Shown here piece by piece: positions 25,562-34,900 of a stretch of 64,000 nucleotides of DNA. Below the pieces are notes generated by a model. The model was not told the DNA's origin. It was given only the letters and a program-made list of their open reading frames with translations, and did not search any database. Each line of letters begins with the position of its first letter. Position 1 is the first letter of the stretch. The DNA comes from Streptomyces buecherae (GTDB lineage: Bacteria; Actinomycetota; Actinomycetes; Streptomycetales; Streptomycetaceae), in NCBI RefSeq assembly GCF_014295035.1, contig NZ_CP060404.1:662001-726000 (forward strand). The letters are read 5' to 3'. Made by a program: the position numbers and the translations under genes.

Positions 25562-25945
25562 ATGGCATGCCGCATCAGTGAGCTGATCCTCGAATGCACC
25601 GACCCCGAGCGACTCGCCGCCTTCTGGTGCGAGGTGCTCGGCTACGTGGAAATCGGCCGGGAGGACGACGGGGGCATCGAGATCGGTCCGCCCGACGTCG
25701 GTTTCGGCGGCCCGCAGCCCACCCTCATCCTCAGCCCCGGCGACGCCCCGCCGGCCGCGAAGCCACGGCTGCACATCGACGTCAACCCCACCGACCGCGA
25801 CCAGGACGCCGAGTTGCAGCGGCTGCTCGCGCTCGGCGCCAGGCCCGCCGACGTCGGCCAGACGGGCGACGAGAGCTGGCACGTGCTGGCGGACCCGGAG
25901 GGCAACGTGTTCTGCCTGCTGCGCGCCCGCGTGCGGCCCGTCTAG
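25562..25945 (+). CDS. VOC/glyoxalase-fold protein
   Basis: A 127-residue single-domain protein starting at ATG 25562. It follows the vicinal-oxygen-chelate pattern: ISELILECTDPERLAAFWCEVLGY at the start (an actinobacterial 'glyoxalase-like' signature), LHIDVNPTDRDQDAE in the middle, WHVLADPEGNVFCLL at the end. These proteins include metal-dependent lyases, dioxygenases and antibiotic-binding proteins; no specific activity can be given. A 192-base gap separates it from dhaM. It converges on the ABC exporter genes. Confidence 0.88.
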   Translation: MACRISELILECTDPERLAAFWCEVLGYVEIGREDDGGIEIGPPDVGFGGPQPTLILSPGDAPPAAKPRLHIDVNPTDRDQDAELQRLLALGARPADVGQTGDESWHVLADPEGNVFCLLRARVRPV

Positions 25946-25976
25946 CCACGGGAGTCCCGGGCGCCGGCCCGGGGCC

Positions 25977-26011
25977 GCGGTCACCGAGGGGGACGCCCCG
26001 TCGGTGACCGC
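25977..26011. terminator. Bidirectional hairpin between VOC and ABC genes
   Basis: GCGGTCACCGA (25977-25987) pairs perfectly with 26001-26011. An inner GGGG/CCCC extends the stem around an ACG loop. It lies between convergent genes. Confidence 0.75.
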
Positions 26012-26044
26012 CTTCCCCTGCCCCCGCGTTGTCCTCCGTCACGC

Positions 26045-27883
26045 CTACGAACGCGCGATCCGGGGCGCCGGCAGCGGGTCGAGGCCGCCGTGTTCGAGGC
26101 GGATGACCCGGGGCAGCCGCTCGATGGTGGTCTCGCGGTGGGCGATGACGATCAGGGTGCGGTCGGTGCGGAGCACGTCGATGGCCGTCTCCAGCTTGTG
26201 GGCCGTGCGTGGGTCGATGTCGGCCGTGGCCTCGTCCAGGACCAGCACGGCGGGGTCGACCAGGGCGGCGCGTACCAGGCCGATCAACTGGACCTCGCCG
26301 GCCGACAGTCGGCCCTCGCCGCCGCCGAGCCGGGTCGCCAGGCCGTCCGGCAGGCCGGCCACCCAGTCCTCCAGGTCGAGGCGGGCCACGGCCTGTCGGA
26401 CCTCGTCGTCGGTGGGCCGGCGCGGGACCAGGGCCAGGTTGTCCCGGAGGGTTCCGCTGACCAGGTGCACCCGCTGCGGCACGAGGACGATCCGCCGGCG
26501 CAGTTCGCCGGGCGGCAGCGCGCGCAGGTCGACGCCGGCGTAGCTGACGCTGCCCGCGTCGGGGGTGTACAGGCCGGTGACCAGCTTGGCCAGGGTCGTC
26601 TTGCCCGCCCCGGTCGGGCCGACCAGGGCCACCCGGTCGCCGGCCGGGACGGACAGGCTCAGGCCGTGCAGGACCTCGGCGTCGGCGACGTAGGAGTAGC
26701 GCACGTCGCGCACCTCGAGGTCGCCCCGCTCGGGCGTCGTGGAGGGAGTCGGGGCCGTGCCGCGTACGGTCCGTCGCGGCCGGTCCGGCGGAGCCGACTC
26801 ATGCGCGGGGGCCTGCTTCGGGGGCGCGTCCGAAGGATCGCGGGGGTGTGCGGCGTCGGACGGCGCGGCGTCGGGGGCGGGCTCGGTGGCGTGCGGGGCG
26901 GTCATCGTCAGCAGGTCGAGCAGCCGGGCCAGGCCGACCTTGGTGAGTTGCAACTGGCCGACGAGGTTGGACGCCTGGGTGGCGGAGTCGAAGAGCTGCC
27001 GGGTGGCCAGGATGAACACGACGACGGTGCCGACGCTGATCTGGCCGTCGGCGGCCAGCCAGCCGCCGAGCAGCAGCAGGACCACCGTGGTCAGGCCCTG
27101 CACGACGCGCGAGAGGCTGATGATGAACAGCGACTTCTGGGTGCGCCGCGCGGCCTGGTAGCGGTGCTCGCTGTCGGTGAGGAACCGCTGCCGCCAGCCG
27201 CCCACGCCGTTGTTGGTCTGCAGCATCTCGCGGGCCGTCACCAGCTCCCGGTAGGTGGCGGCGACGGTGCCGGCGGCGGCGGCCTCGGCCGCGAACGCCG
27301 GGCCGGCCGCGCGCTTGAAGCGGCGCAGCACCCACACGATGCCGGGCACGAACACCACGAGCAGCGCGAGGGTGAGCAGCGGCGAGTAGCTGAGCAGCAG
27401 GACGGTGGTGAACAGCAGGTAGCCGAGGACGGTGAGGACCTCGGGCAACTGGCTGCGGACGAAGTTGGCGAGGTCGGCGATCTCCGTGGTGGTGCGCCGC
27501 AGCAGATCGCCGGAGCGGTGTGCCTCGAGGAAGCGCAGCGGGGCCTGGGCCAGGCGTCGTACGGCCAGTTCGCGCAGGCCGCGCACGACGCGTTCGCCGA
27601 CCGAGGTGAGCCAGATCTCGGACTGCCGGAACAGTACGAGGCGTACCACGACGAGGCCCACCAGCACGCCGGCGGCGGTGAGCAGGCCGTCGCGGTCGTC
27701 CTCGATGAGCTGGTCGACGCCGGCGCCGATGACGGCCGGCACGGCGACCGTGCAGGCGGTGGCCGCGGCGCTGCTGACCAGGGCCAGCACGATGCCGCGG
27801 CGCTCGGAGCGCAGGTACGGCCAGGCGCGGCGCAGGACGGCGGTCTGGTCGGGGGTCTCGGAGAGCCCTGGCTGCTCAGCCAC
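26045..27883 (-). CDS. ABC exporter half-transporter (TMD-NBD), competent Walker B, degenerate signature
   Basis: A 612-residue half-transporter starting at GTG (complement of 27881-27883), overlapping the upstream ABC gene by 8 bases. Six membrane segments occupy about residues 30-310, then a long hydrophilic linker (about 320-390, rich in Pro/Ala/Asp). The NBD carries Walker A GPTGAGKTT, Q-loop VPQRVHLV, signature LSAGE in place of LSGGQ, Walker B VLVLDEATADID with the catalytic Glu, and H-loop IAHRET. With the neighbouring protein it forms a heterodimer with one good and one degenerate ATP site. Location beside siderophore and NRPS genes suggests export of the peptide. Confidence 0.93.
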   Translation of the reverse strand: MAEQPGLSETPDQTAVLRRAWPYLRSERRGIVLALVSSAAATACTVAVPAVIGAGVDQLIEDDRDGLLTAAGVLVGLVVVRLVLFRQSEIWLTSVGERVVRGLRELAVRRLAQAPLRFLEAHRSGDLLRRTTTEIADLANFVRSQLPEVLTVLGYLLFTTVLLLSYSPLLTLALLVVFVPGIVWVLRRFKRAAGPAFAAEAAAAGTVAATYRELVTAREMLQTNNGVGGWRQRFLTDSEHRYQAARRTQKSLFIISLSRVVQGLTTVVLLLLGGWLAADGQISVGTVVVFILATRQLFDSATQASNLVGQLQLTKVGLARLLDLLTMTAPHATEPAPDAAPSDAAHPRDPSDAPPKQAPAHESAPPDRPRRTVRGTAPTPSTTPERGDLEVRDVRYSYVADAEVLHGLSLSVPAGDRVALVGPTGAGKTTLAKLVTGLYTPDAGSVSYAGVDLRALPPGELRRRIVLVPQRVHLVSGTLRDNLALVPRRPTDDEVRQAVARLDLEDWVAGLPDGLATRLGGGEGRLSAGEVQLIGLVRAALVDPAVLVLDEATADIDPRTAHKLETAIDVLRTDRTLIVIAHRETTIERLPRVIRLEHGGLDPLPAPRIARS

Positions 27884-29618
27884 CCGCGCTCACCCGCTCC
27901 TCCTCGGCCGCGGCCGGGGCGGCGGCGTGCTCCAGGGTGATGACGCGGTCGGCGGCGGCGAGCACCGCCGGGCGGTGGGTGGCGAACACGACGGTGAGCC
28001 CGTCGCCACGGCTGGTGAGTCGTTCCACGATGGCCTTCTCGGTTTCGGTGTCGACCGCTGAGGTCACGTCGTCGAGCAGCAGCACGGACGGCTTGCGCAG
28101 CAGCGCCCTGGCCAGCGCGAGCCGCTGGGACTGGCCGCCGGAGAGGGTGTTGCCGCCCTCCCCCAGCGGGGTCTCCAGGCCGTCGGGACGCTCGGCGAGG
28201 TAGTCGTCGAGCGCGGCGAGGCGGCACGCCTCGCGCAGCTCATCGTCGCTGAACTCGCCGCCGAGGCGCAGGTTGTCGGCGAGGGTGCCGCTGACGGTGA
28301 CCGGCCGCTGCGGCACGTACGCGACGCGGGCCCGCAGTTCGTCGGGGGCGGCCTGGTCCAGGGGGACGGCCCCGTACCGTACGGTGCCCTCGCTCGGGGC
28401 GCTCAGGTGGGCGAGGACGCGCAGCAGCGTGGTCTTGCCGGAGGCCATCGGCCCGGTGAGGGCGACGAGTTCGCCGGGGCGTGCGGTCAGGCTGGTGGGG
28501 GCCAGGATCGTACGGCCCTCGCGGCGGACGGTGACGCCGTCGGCGACCAGGTCTCCGGTGGCGGGCAGCGGGGTGGGGTCGGCCGGCCCGGCCAGGGCGG
28601 GTTCGGTCGCGAAGACCTCCACCAGGCGGCGGGCGGCGGTGCGGGCCTGGCTGAGCTGGCTCAGGCGCAGGGTGAGCACGCCGACCCAGAGCACCAGCAT
28701 GCTCATCCAGCTCGTGAAGGCCACGATGCCGCCGATGGACATGTCGTCGCGCAGCACCGCCAGGCCGCCGACGGCGAGGCCGACGCCGATGGCCAGGCCG
28801 GGCACGAAGGGCGAGGCGGCGGCCCAACTCGCGGAGATACGGGCCGTGACGAGGGTGTGCCGGGTGACGTGGGAGCTGCGCTCGTCGTGCCGTTCGACCA
28901 GCGCCCGCTCGCCGCCGAGGCCGCGTACGGCGGCGCTTGCGGACAGCAGTTCCTCGACGGCGTCGGCCCGGGCGCCGTGCGCGGCGGACAGGTCGGCGTT
29001 GGCCGCTCCGAACCACTTGGGGAACAGCACCGTGTTGATGACCACCAGCGGCGGTACGCAGGCGAGCCCGACGACGGCGAGCAGCGGGTCGAGCCCGAGG
29101 ATGGCGATGATCATGACGGTGAAGCCGACGACGCCGGTGACGAAGGAGGCGAACCCCATCAGCCAGGTGCGCATCAGGTCCACGTCGCGGGTGCCGCGCA
29201 TGCTCAGGTCGCCCTCGCCGTACCGGTCCAGGGCGGCCTCGTCGAGTACGCCGATCCGGTCGGCGAGGCGCAGGTAGAGCCGGTTTCCGGTGAGCGTCGC
29301 GCTGACGGTGGACTGCCAGCCGAGGACGATCTCGCCGAGCGCGGCGGCCACGCTGACCGCGGCGATGACACCGGCCCAGCGGAGCGTCGCGGGCGGGTCG
29401 TCCACCGTGATGCCCTGGTCCACCGCCCGTTCGACGCACCAGGGCAGGCCGATCAGGGCGAGTTGGTAGAGCAGCCCGCCGATGACCGCGACGGCGATGC
29501 GCCCCGCGTTGTCGCGCAGGCACCACAGCAGCAGGCCGCCGGGGCCCGACCGTTCGACGGAGGCCGCGGGGGCGGCGGAAGCCGGGGACTCCGGCACGGC
29601 GGCGGTCGGGGGCGTCAT
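27876..29618 (-). CDS. ABC exporter half-transporter (TMD-NBD), canonical signature, altered Walker B
   Basis: A 580-residue half-transporter starting at the ATG complementary to 29616-29618 with GGGAG upstream. Membrane segments span about residues 35-320. The NBD carries Walker A GPMASGKTT (usual GPTGSGKST), signature LSGGQSQRLALARALL, Walker B VLLLDDVTSAVD with Asp in place of the catalytic Glu, and H-loop FATHRP. Its LSGGQ complements the competent Walker A/B of the downstream partner. It lies between the siderophore-interacting protein and the partner half-transporter in one reverse-strand unit. Confidence 0.93.
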   Translation of the reverse strand: MTPPTAAVPESPASAAPAASVERSGPGGLLLWCLRDNAGRIAVAVIGGLLYQLALIGLPWCVERAVDQGITVDDPPATLRWAGVIAAVSVAAALGEIVLGWQSTVSATLTGNRLYLRLADRIGVLDEAALDRYGEGDLSMRGTRDVDLMRTWLMGFASFVTGVVGFTVMIIAILGLDPLLAVVGLACVPPLVVINTVLFPKWFGAANADLSAAHGARADAVEELLSASAAVRGLGGERALVERHDERSSHVTRHTLVTARISASWAAASPFVPGLAIGVGLAVGGLAVLRDDMSIGGIVAFTSWMSMLVLWVGVLTLRLSQLSQARTAARRLVEVFATEPALAGPADPTPLPATGDLVADGVTVRREGRTILAPTSLTARPGELVALTGPMASGKTTLLRVLAHLSAPSEGTVRYGAVPLDQAAPDELRARVAYVPQRPVTVSGTLADNLRLGGEFSDDELREACRLAALDDYLAERPDGLETPLGEGGNTLSGGQSQRLALARALLRKPSVLLLDDVTSAVDTETEKAIVERLTSRGDGLTVVFATHRPAVLAAADRVITLEHAAAPAAAEEERVSAGG

Positions 29619-29761
29619 GTGCCGCTCCCGGTGGGGAGTGTGGGCATGGTCGGGTTGACCTCCGTTGGCCGTGCTGGGTGGGGGCGTCGCGGCTGCTGGG
29701 CGCGGGCGGGCCCGGGGGCCGGGGTGCCGGCTCGGGGGTGGTGGCTGCGCATGGGGCGGGC

Positions 29762-30565
29762 TCAGACCTCGCTGTCCTGGGTCTCGCCCCGCGTCCAGTA
29801 CGCGGTGAGGTGGGTGTGCGCCCGGTCCATGCCGTGGGTGCGGACGTAGTGGTCACGCAGGGACCGGACGACGCCGCGTTCGGCCGCGCCCCACACCCGG
29901 CCGGCCCCACGCGGCAGGGGCGTCGCGAGTGCGGCGTCGTGCAACAGCTCCCCCGCGGGGCGGCCGTCGCGGTGCAGCCAGGTGATCTCGGCGTCCGCCG
30001 CGGTGGGCAGCGGTTGCTCCTCCTGCGCGTCGGCGACCTCGATGAGCACCCGGGCCCTGGCGCCGGCGGGCAGCGCGGCCAGCGTGACGGCGATGGCGGG
30101 GATGGCCGTCTCGTCACCGAGGAAGAGGTGCCAGGGGGCTTCGGCGTCGAGCGGGTAGGCGGGGCTGGGCCCGAACCAGATGCTCTCGTCGCCGGGCCGC
30201 ACGGTCTCGGCCCAGCCCGACGCGAGCTGGTCGGCGCCGTGCAGGACGAAGTCCATGTCCACCTCGGCCTGTTCGGGGCGGTGGTGGCGGATGGTGTAGC
30301 GGCGCAGCCGGGGGCGGGCGACGGGCAGCAGGGCGCGGGCCGCCTCGGCGGTGAAGGGGCGGGGCAGTTCGACGTGTGGCTCGTAGAAGTAGAGCGCGAC
30401 GTGCTGGTCGGTCCCGTTGCTCAGGAAGCCTGACAGGTCGTCACCTCCGAAGGTGATCCTGGTCATACGCGGGGTGATCCGGCGCACCCGGCGCACCCTC
30501 GTGACGTTCAGCCTGCCTGGCCGACGGCTCGCGTACTGGTGCTCTTGGGTCGACGCCCCGCTCAT
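29762..30565 (-). CDS. Siderophore-interacting protein (FAD-dependent ferric-siderophore reductase)
   Basis: A 267-residue cytoplasmic flavoprotein of the ViuB/SIP family. It has an FAD-binding barrel with TRITFGGDDLSGF and RLRRYTIRHHRPEQAEVDMD, then an NAD(P)H-binding half with HLFLGDETAIPAI and VWGAAERGVVRSLRDHYV, and the C-terminal LTAYWTRGE. It releases iron from imported ferric siderophore by reduction. ATG 30565 is chosen because GAGGAG lies 7 bases upstream; an upstream TTG at 30589 would add 8 residues. The palindromic iron box lies about 63 bases upstream, so iron-dependent repression (DmdR/IdeR type) is expected. Confidence 0.94.
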   Translation of the reverse strand: MSGASTQEHQYASRRPGRLNVTRVRRVRRITPRMTRITFGGDDLSGFLSNGTDQHVALYFYEPHVELPRPFTAEAARALLPVARPRLRRYTIRHHRPEQAEVDMDFVLHGADQLASGWAETVRPGDESIWFGPSPAYPLDAEAPWHLFLGDETAIPAIAVTLAALPAGARARVLIEVADAQEEQPLPTAADAEITWLHRDGRPAGELLHDAALATPLPRGAGRVWGAAERGVVRSLRDHYVRTHGMDRAHTHLTAYWTRGETQDSEV

Positions 30566-30627
30566 CCTGATGGGCTCCTCACTCCGCAACGGTGGCCAAC
30601 TCCTTAGATCTTGCGGTCAAGGAGTAA

Positions 30628-30643
30628 GTTAGGCAAGCCTAAC
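30628..30643. promoter_or_regulatory. Iron box (DmdR/IdeR-type operator) in the divergent promoter
   Basis: GTTAGGCAAGCCTAAC is a perfect 16-base inverted repeat with a 2-base centre. It matches the TTAGG...CCTAA pattern of iron-responsive DtxR-family operators in actinomycetes. It sits between the divergent siderophore-interacting and iron-siderophore-binding genes and should repress both when iron is plentiful. Confidence 0.82.
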
Positions 30644-30694
30644 CTTTCGTGCGCGGCATCGTCGCGCCGCATTCGACGTGCGAGGAGAACCGAG

Positions 30695-31690
30695 ATGACC
30701 CGATCCGCCATCCCGTTCACGCCTGTGAAGCGCCGGGCGTTCCTCGGCGGACTGGCCGCAGCAGCCGCCGCCGTTGGACTGACCGCCTGCGGGGTGAGCG
30801 GATCCGACGACGATGACAAGAAGGACGACAAGGGGGGCGAGGGCGGCGGGAAGCAGGGCACGCGCAGCGTCAGGACCGACAACGGCACCATCGAGGCCCC
30901 GGCCCACCCCCAGCGCGTCATCGCCTGCGAGAACTGGGACACCCTGATGCTCCTCGACCTCGGCATCGTGCCGGTGGGCATCCCCGACGGCATCGCGAAC
31001 CCCGCCGCGCTGCCCGCGGACGTCTACCAGAAGCTGCGCCGGGTCAAGACGATCGGCGTGGCCGGCACGCCCAACGCGCAGGCGATCGGCGCGCTCAGGC
31101 CCGACCTGATCGTCGACCAGTTCTACAAGGACAAGACCGCGCCGCTGAAGACCATCGCCCCGGTCGCGTACTTCAACTGGTCCGACAGCGGGGCCCTCTG
31201 GTACGAGCAGCTCGACAAGGTCGCCGACGCGGTCAACCGGCGCGACGCGCTCACCGACGCCAAGTCGGAATACCGTCGGCGGCTGAAGGAGGTCAAGGAC
31301 GCCTACGCCGCGCAGATCTCCAAGACCACCTGGGCGCCGCTCAGCGGCGGCCAGAACGGGGCGTTCTTCCTCGGCTCGCCGCTGCTGACCGTCATGCGCG
31401 ACCTGGGCCTGCGGATCGGCGCGAAGATCGCCAAGGACGAGGCCGGATTCGTCCAGAAGTCGTACGAGGAGTTGGAGATCCTGGACGACTGCGACGTGCT
31501 GCTCTACCCGCAGCTCTTCGACGGCAAGGCCCCCGCCCTCACCCAGCAGTTGCTGGACAACAAGGTCTGGAAGGGCGTGCGCGCGGTCAAGGCCGGGCAC
31601 GCCTTCCCGATCAAGCACTACACCGTGGGTTCCTACCGCTGGGCCAACGGCGCGGTGGACGAGATCGAGAAGATCCTGCGGAAGCTGTGA
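30695..31690 (+). CDS. Iron-siderophore ABC transporter substrate-binding lipoprotein
   Basis: A 331-residue lipoprotein starting at ATG 30695 (GAGGAG at 30682-30687). The N-terminus has twin arginines (VKRRAFLGG), a hydrophobic Ala-rich segment and lipobox GLTACG, suggesting Tat-assisted export and lipid anchoring. A Asp/Lys/Gly-rich linker precedes the periplasmic-binding fold: PQRVIACENWDTLMLLDLGI, IGALRPDLIVDQFY, and WKGVRAVKAGHAFPIKHY near the end. It is the class III/FecB-type binding protein for ferric siderophores. Its permease and ATPase partners are not in the window. Expression should follow the iron box. Confidence 0.94.
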   Translation: MTRSAIPFTPVKRRAFLGGLAAAAAAVGLTACGVSGSDDDDKKDDKGGEGGGKQGTRSVRTDNGTIEAPAHPQRVIACENWDTLMLLDLGIVPVGIPDGIANPAALPADVYQKLRRVKTIGVAGTPNAQAIGALRPDLIVDQFYKDKTAPLKTIAPVAYFNWSDSGALWYEQLDKVADAVNRRDALTDAKSEYRRRLKEVKDAYAAQISKTTWAPLSGGQNGAFFLGSPLLTVMRDLGLRIGAKIAKDEAGFVQKSYEELEILDDCDVLLYPQLFDGKAPALTQQLLDNKVWKGVRAVKAGHAFPIKHYTVGSYRWANGAVDEIEKILRKL

Positions 31691-31696
31691 CGCGCG

Positions 31697-31738
31697 GGCC
31701 GGGCGCGGAGGCGGCGACGACCGCCCCCGCGCCCGGCC
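31697..31738 (+). terminator. Hairpin terminator of the siderophore-binding protein gene
   Basis: GGCCGGGCGCGG (31697-31708) pairs perfectly with 31727-31738. GGCGG/CCGCC continues the stem inward after one mismatch, around a CGACGA loop. It begins 6 bases after the stop codon. Confidence 0.8.
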
Positions 31739-31886
31739 GTCACGCCCCGCGCGGCCTCCCCGGCCGGGCGGGGCCCACGCATGCCCGGGGCGCTGTCTCG
31801 CCGCCGCCCCGGGAGGCCCGCCGGACCACAGGCGTCCCGGGGCGCGTCGTGTGTCCCCGGCGCGGTGACGCTGCCACGTCCCGCCG

Positions 31887-31934
31887 CGTACGGGTGGTGC
31901 GCCGGGGCGCGGGCCCCGGCGCACCACCCGTACG
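31887..31934 (-). terminator. 22-bp perfect hairpin ending the NRPS operon
   Basis: Two 22-base arms (31887-31908 and 31913-31934) are exact reverse complements around a GCGG loop. The hairpin ends 12 bases past the NRPS stop codon (reading from the reverse strand). It is the strongest terminator seen here and has no T tract. Confidence 0.85.
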
Positions 31935-31945
31935 GCGCCCGCCCG

Positions 31946-34900
31946 TTACGCCAGCCCCTCCCCCGCGTCCGGTGCCATGTCGCCGAGGCCGGACAGGGCG
32001 CGCAGGGCCGTCGTCCACGCCTGGGCCAGCTCGCGGACGCTCGCCTCGGTGAGGAGTTCGCCCGGCCAGACCCACCCCGCGCTCAGCCTCGGCCCGTCCG
32101 GGCCGTCGACCGTGGAGGCGGTGATGTCCAGCAGGTAGCCCACCGGCATGTCCAGGTCCCGGCCGCCGCCCATGACCCCCGCCTCGGGGGCCGGGGCCCA
32201 GTCGCCGCGCCCGTCGGGCCCTGCGTCCGGCTGTTCGTCGGTGGCGCCGGTGCCGTCGGTGCCATCGATTCCGGCCGAGTCCTGCGCGCCGGGCGCGGTC
32301 GGCGCGCTGCCGGCGAACCTGCCCAGGTAGTTGAACTGCACCTCGGGCGTGCCGAGCGCGGCGAGTTCGGGACCGGTGCGCGGGTTGAGGTAGCGCAGCA
32401 GGCCGTAGCCGATGCCGTTGTCGGCCACCGCCGCCAGTTGGTCGCCGACCCGGCCCACCACCTCGCGCAGCGCCTTGGCCCCGCCGCCCCGCCCGGTCAG
32501 CGCCTCCGCGAGGTCCACGCCAGCCGCGTCGAGCCGTACGGGGTAGACGGAGGTGAACCAGCCGACCGTGCGCGAGAGGTCGGTGCCGGGGGCGATGTCC
32601 TGCTCGCGGCCGTGGCCCTCCATCGCCACCACCGTGCTCCTCGCCCGCGCGTCGCCGCGCTGCTCGCGCCAGTGCGCGAGGGCCACCGCGAGGGCGCCGA
32701 GCAGCAGTTCGTTGACGCTGGCGCCGGTCTCCCGCACGGCCGTCGTCAGCAGCGGCCCGGTGTGCTCGGGCGGCAGCTCGACGCTGAGGTGGGTCAGGGT
32801 GCGTACGGTGTCGCGGGCCGGGTCGAGTGGGCGGGCGGCCAGCGGGGTCGACGCGGCGGCGAGCGTCTCGCGCCAGTGCGGCAGTTCGCGCTCGCGCTCC
32901 GGGCGGGTCGCGGCCTCGGCCAGCGCGCGGGACCAGGTACGGAACGAGGTGGGCACCGGGTCCAGCGTCGCCCGCCCGCTCGCGCGCGCCGCCTCCCAGG
33001 CGGCGCGCAGGTCCGGGTGGAGCACCCGCCAGGAGACGCCGTCCACCACCAGGTGGTGCAGCAGCATCAGCAGCCGCCCCGGGCGGCCCGGGCCCGCGTC
33101 GAACCACACCAGGCGTGCCATCCGGCCCGCCTCCGGGTCGAGTTCGCCGACCGTGCCGAGCAGCTTCTCGCCCATGACGTGGGCCAGTTCGCGGCCGGGC
33201 GCGACGTCGGACACGTCGATCCGCTCGACCAGGTCCGCCGCCCGCACGGTCCCGGGCCCGGGGATGTCGAACTCCCACCGCTCCCCCGCCCCGGACGCCG
33301 GCTCGGCCGCGTGCCGCACGAGGCGGGCGCGCAGCAGGTGGTGCCGGTCGAGCAGCGCCTGGACGGCGTCGGTCAGCTCGGTCAGGCCGAGCGCGGCCGG
33401 CACCTGGAGGACGGTCGACTGGGAGTACTCGCCGATGGGGCCGCCGAGTTCGCGCAGCCACTCGACGATCGGGGTGCTCGGCGCGGTGCCCACGCCGGCG
33501 GACTCCTCCTCGGCCGCGCCGCGCGCCGCGCCGGTGAGCACCTCGGCGAGGGCGGCGGGCGTGCGCAGCAGGAAAACCTGGCGCGGCGAGAGCCGCCAGT
33601 CGTCGGCCCGCAGCCGGCTGACGAGTTGGATGGCGACGATGCTGTCGCCGCCCAGCGCGAAGAAGTCGTCGTCCGCGCCGATCCGGGGCAGGCCGAGCAC
33701 GCCCGCCATGGCCGCGCACAGCGCCCGCTCCCGGTCGCCCTCCGGCTCCCGGCCAACGGCCGCGGCGCCGAAGTCGGGCGCGGGCAGCCGCTCCCGGTCG
33801 AGCTTGCCGTGCGCGGTCATCGGCAGCGCGTCCACGACGACGAAGGCGGCGGGCACCAGATGGGCCGGCAGTCGCTCGGCGACGTGCGCGCGCAGCCGCG
33901 CGGGGTCGGCGGTGGCGCCCGCGCGCGGCACGACGTAACCCACCAGGCGGCGCACGCCGGCGTCCTCGCGGGCGACGACCACGGCCTGGGCGACGTCCGG
34001 GTGGCCTGCGGTGGCCGTCTCGATCTCGCCCAGCTCGACCCGGAAGCCGCGGATCTTGACCTGGTCGTCGACGCGGCCCAGGAACTCCACCGCCCCGTCC
34101 TCGGTCCAGCGCGCCAGGTCGCCGGTGCGGTACAGGCGCCCGCCGGTGCGCGAGAACGGGTCGGCGACGAAGCGCTGGGCGGTCAGCGCGGGCCGCCCCA
34201 GGTAGCCACGGGCCAGCCCCGCGCCGGCGATGTACAGCTCGCCGCTGACGCCGGGCGGCACGGGCCGTAGCCCCGCGTCGAGCAGGTAGACCCGGGCGTT
34301 GTCCACCGGGTGCCCGATGACCTGCCGGTCGCTGTCCTCCACGCGGGCGAGGAGCGAGTCCACGGTGCACTCGGTGGGCCCGTACAGGTTGACGCCGCGG
34401 GTGTCGGGCAGCCGCCTCAGGCGGGTCCACTGCGCGTCCGGCACGGCCTCGCCGCCCACGCCCAGCAGCGCCAGCGGGCAGCGCCCGCCCTCGGTGAGGC
34501 CGGCACGCTCCACCTGGGCCAGCACCGAGGGGGCCAGCTCGATGAAGTCGATCCGGTGCGTGCGCAGGTAGTCGGCCATGGCCTCCGGGTCGCCCTGGAG
34601 CTCTTCGGAGAGGATGTGCACGGCGTGCCCGTGGAAGAGCCAGAGCTGCGGCTGCCAGGAGGCGTCGAAGGAGAACGACCAGGCGTGGCCCACGCGCAGC
34701 GCGGCCCGCCCGGTGGCGGCGACGGTCGGTTCGTACAGCGCCCTGCGGTGGCTGTGGAAGAGGTTGAGCACGTTGCGGTGCGAGATCAGCACGCCCTTGG
34801 GCGCGCCGGTGGAGCCGGAGGTGTAGATGACGTACGCCGGGTGCAGCGGGTGCAGGGGCCGTACCCGGTCGGCGTCGGTCGGGTCCGTACCGGGTCGGGC

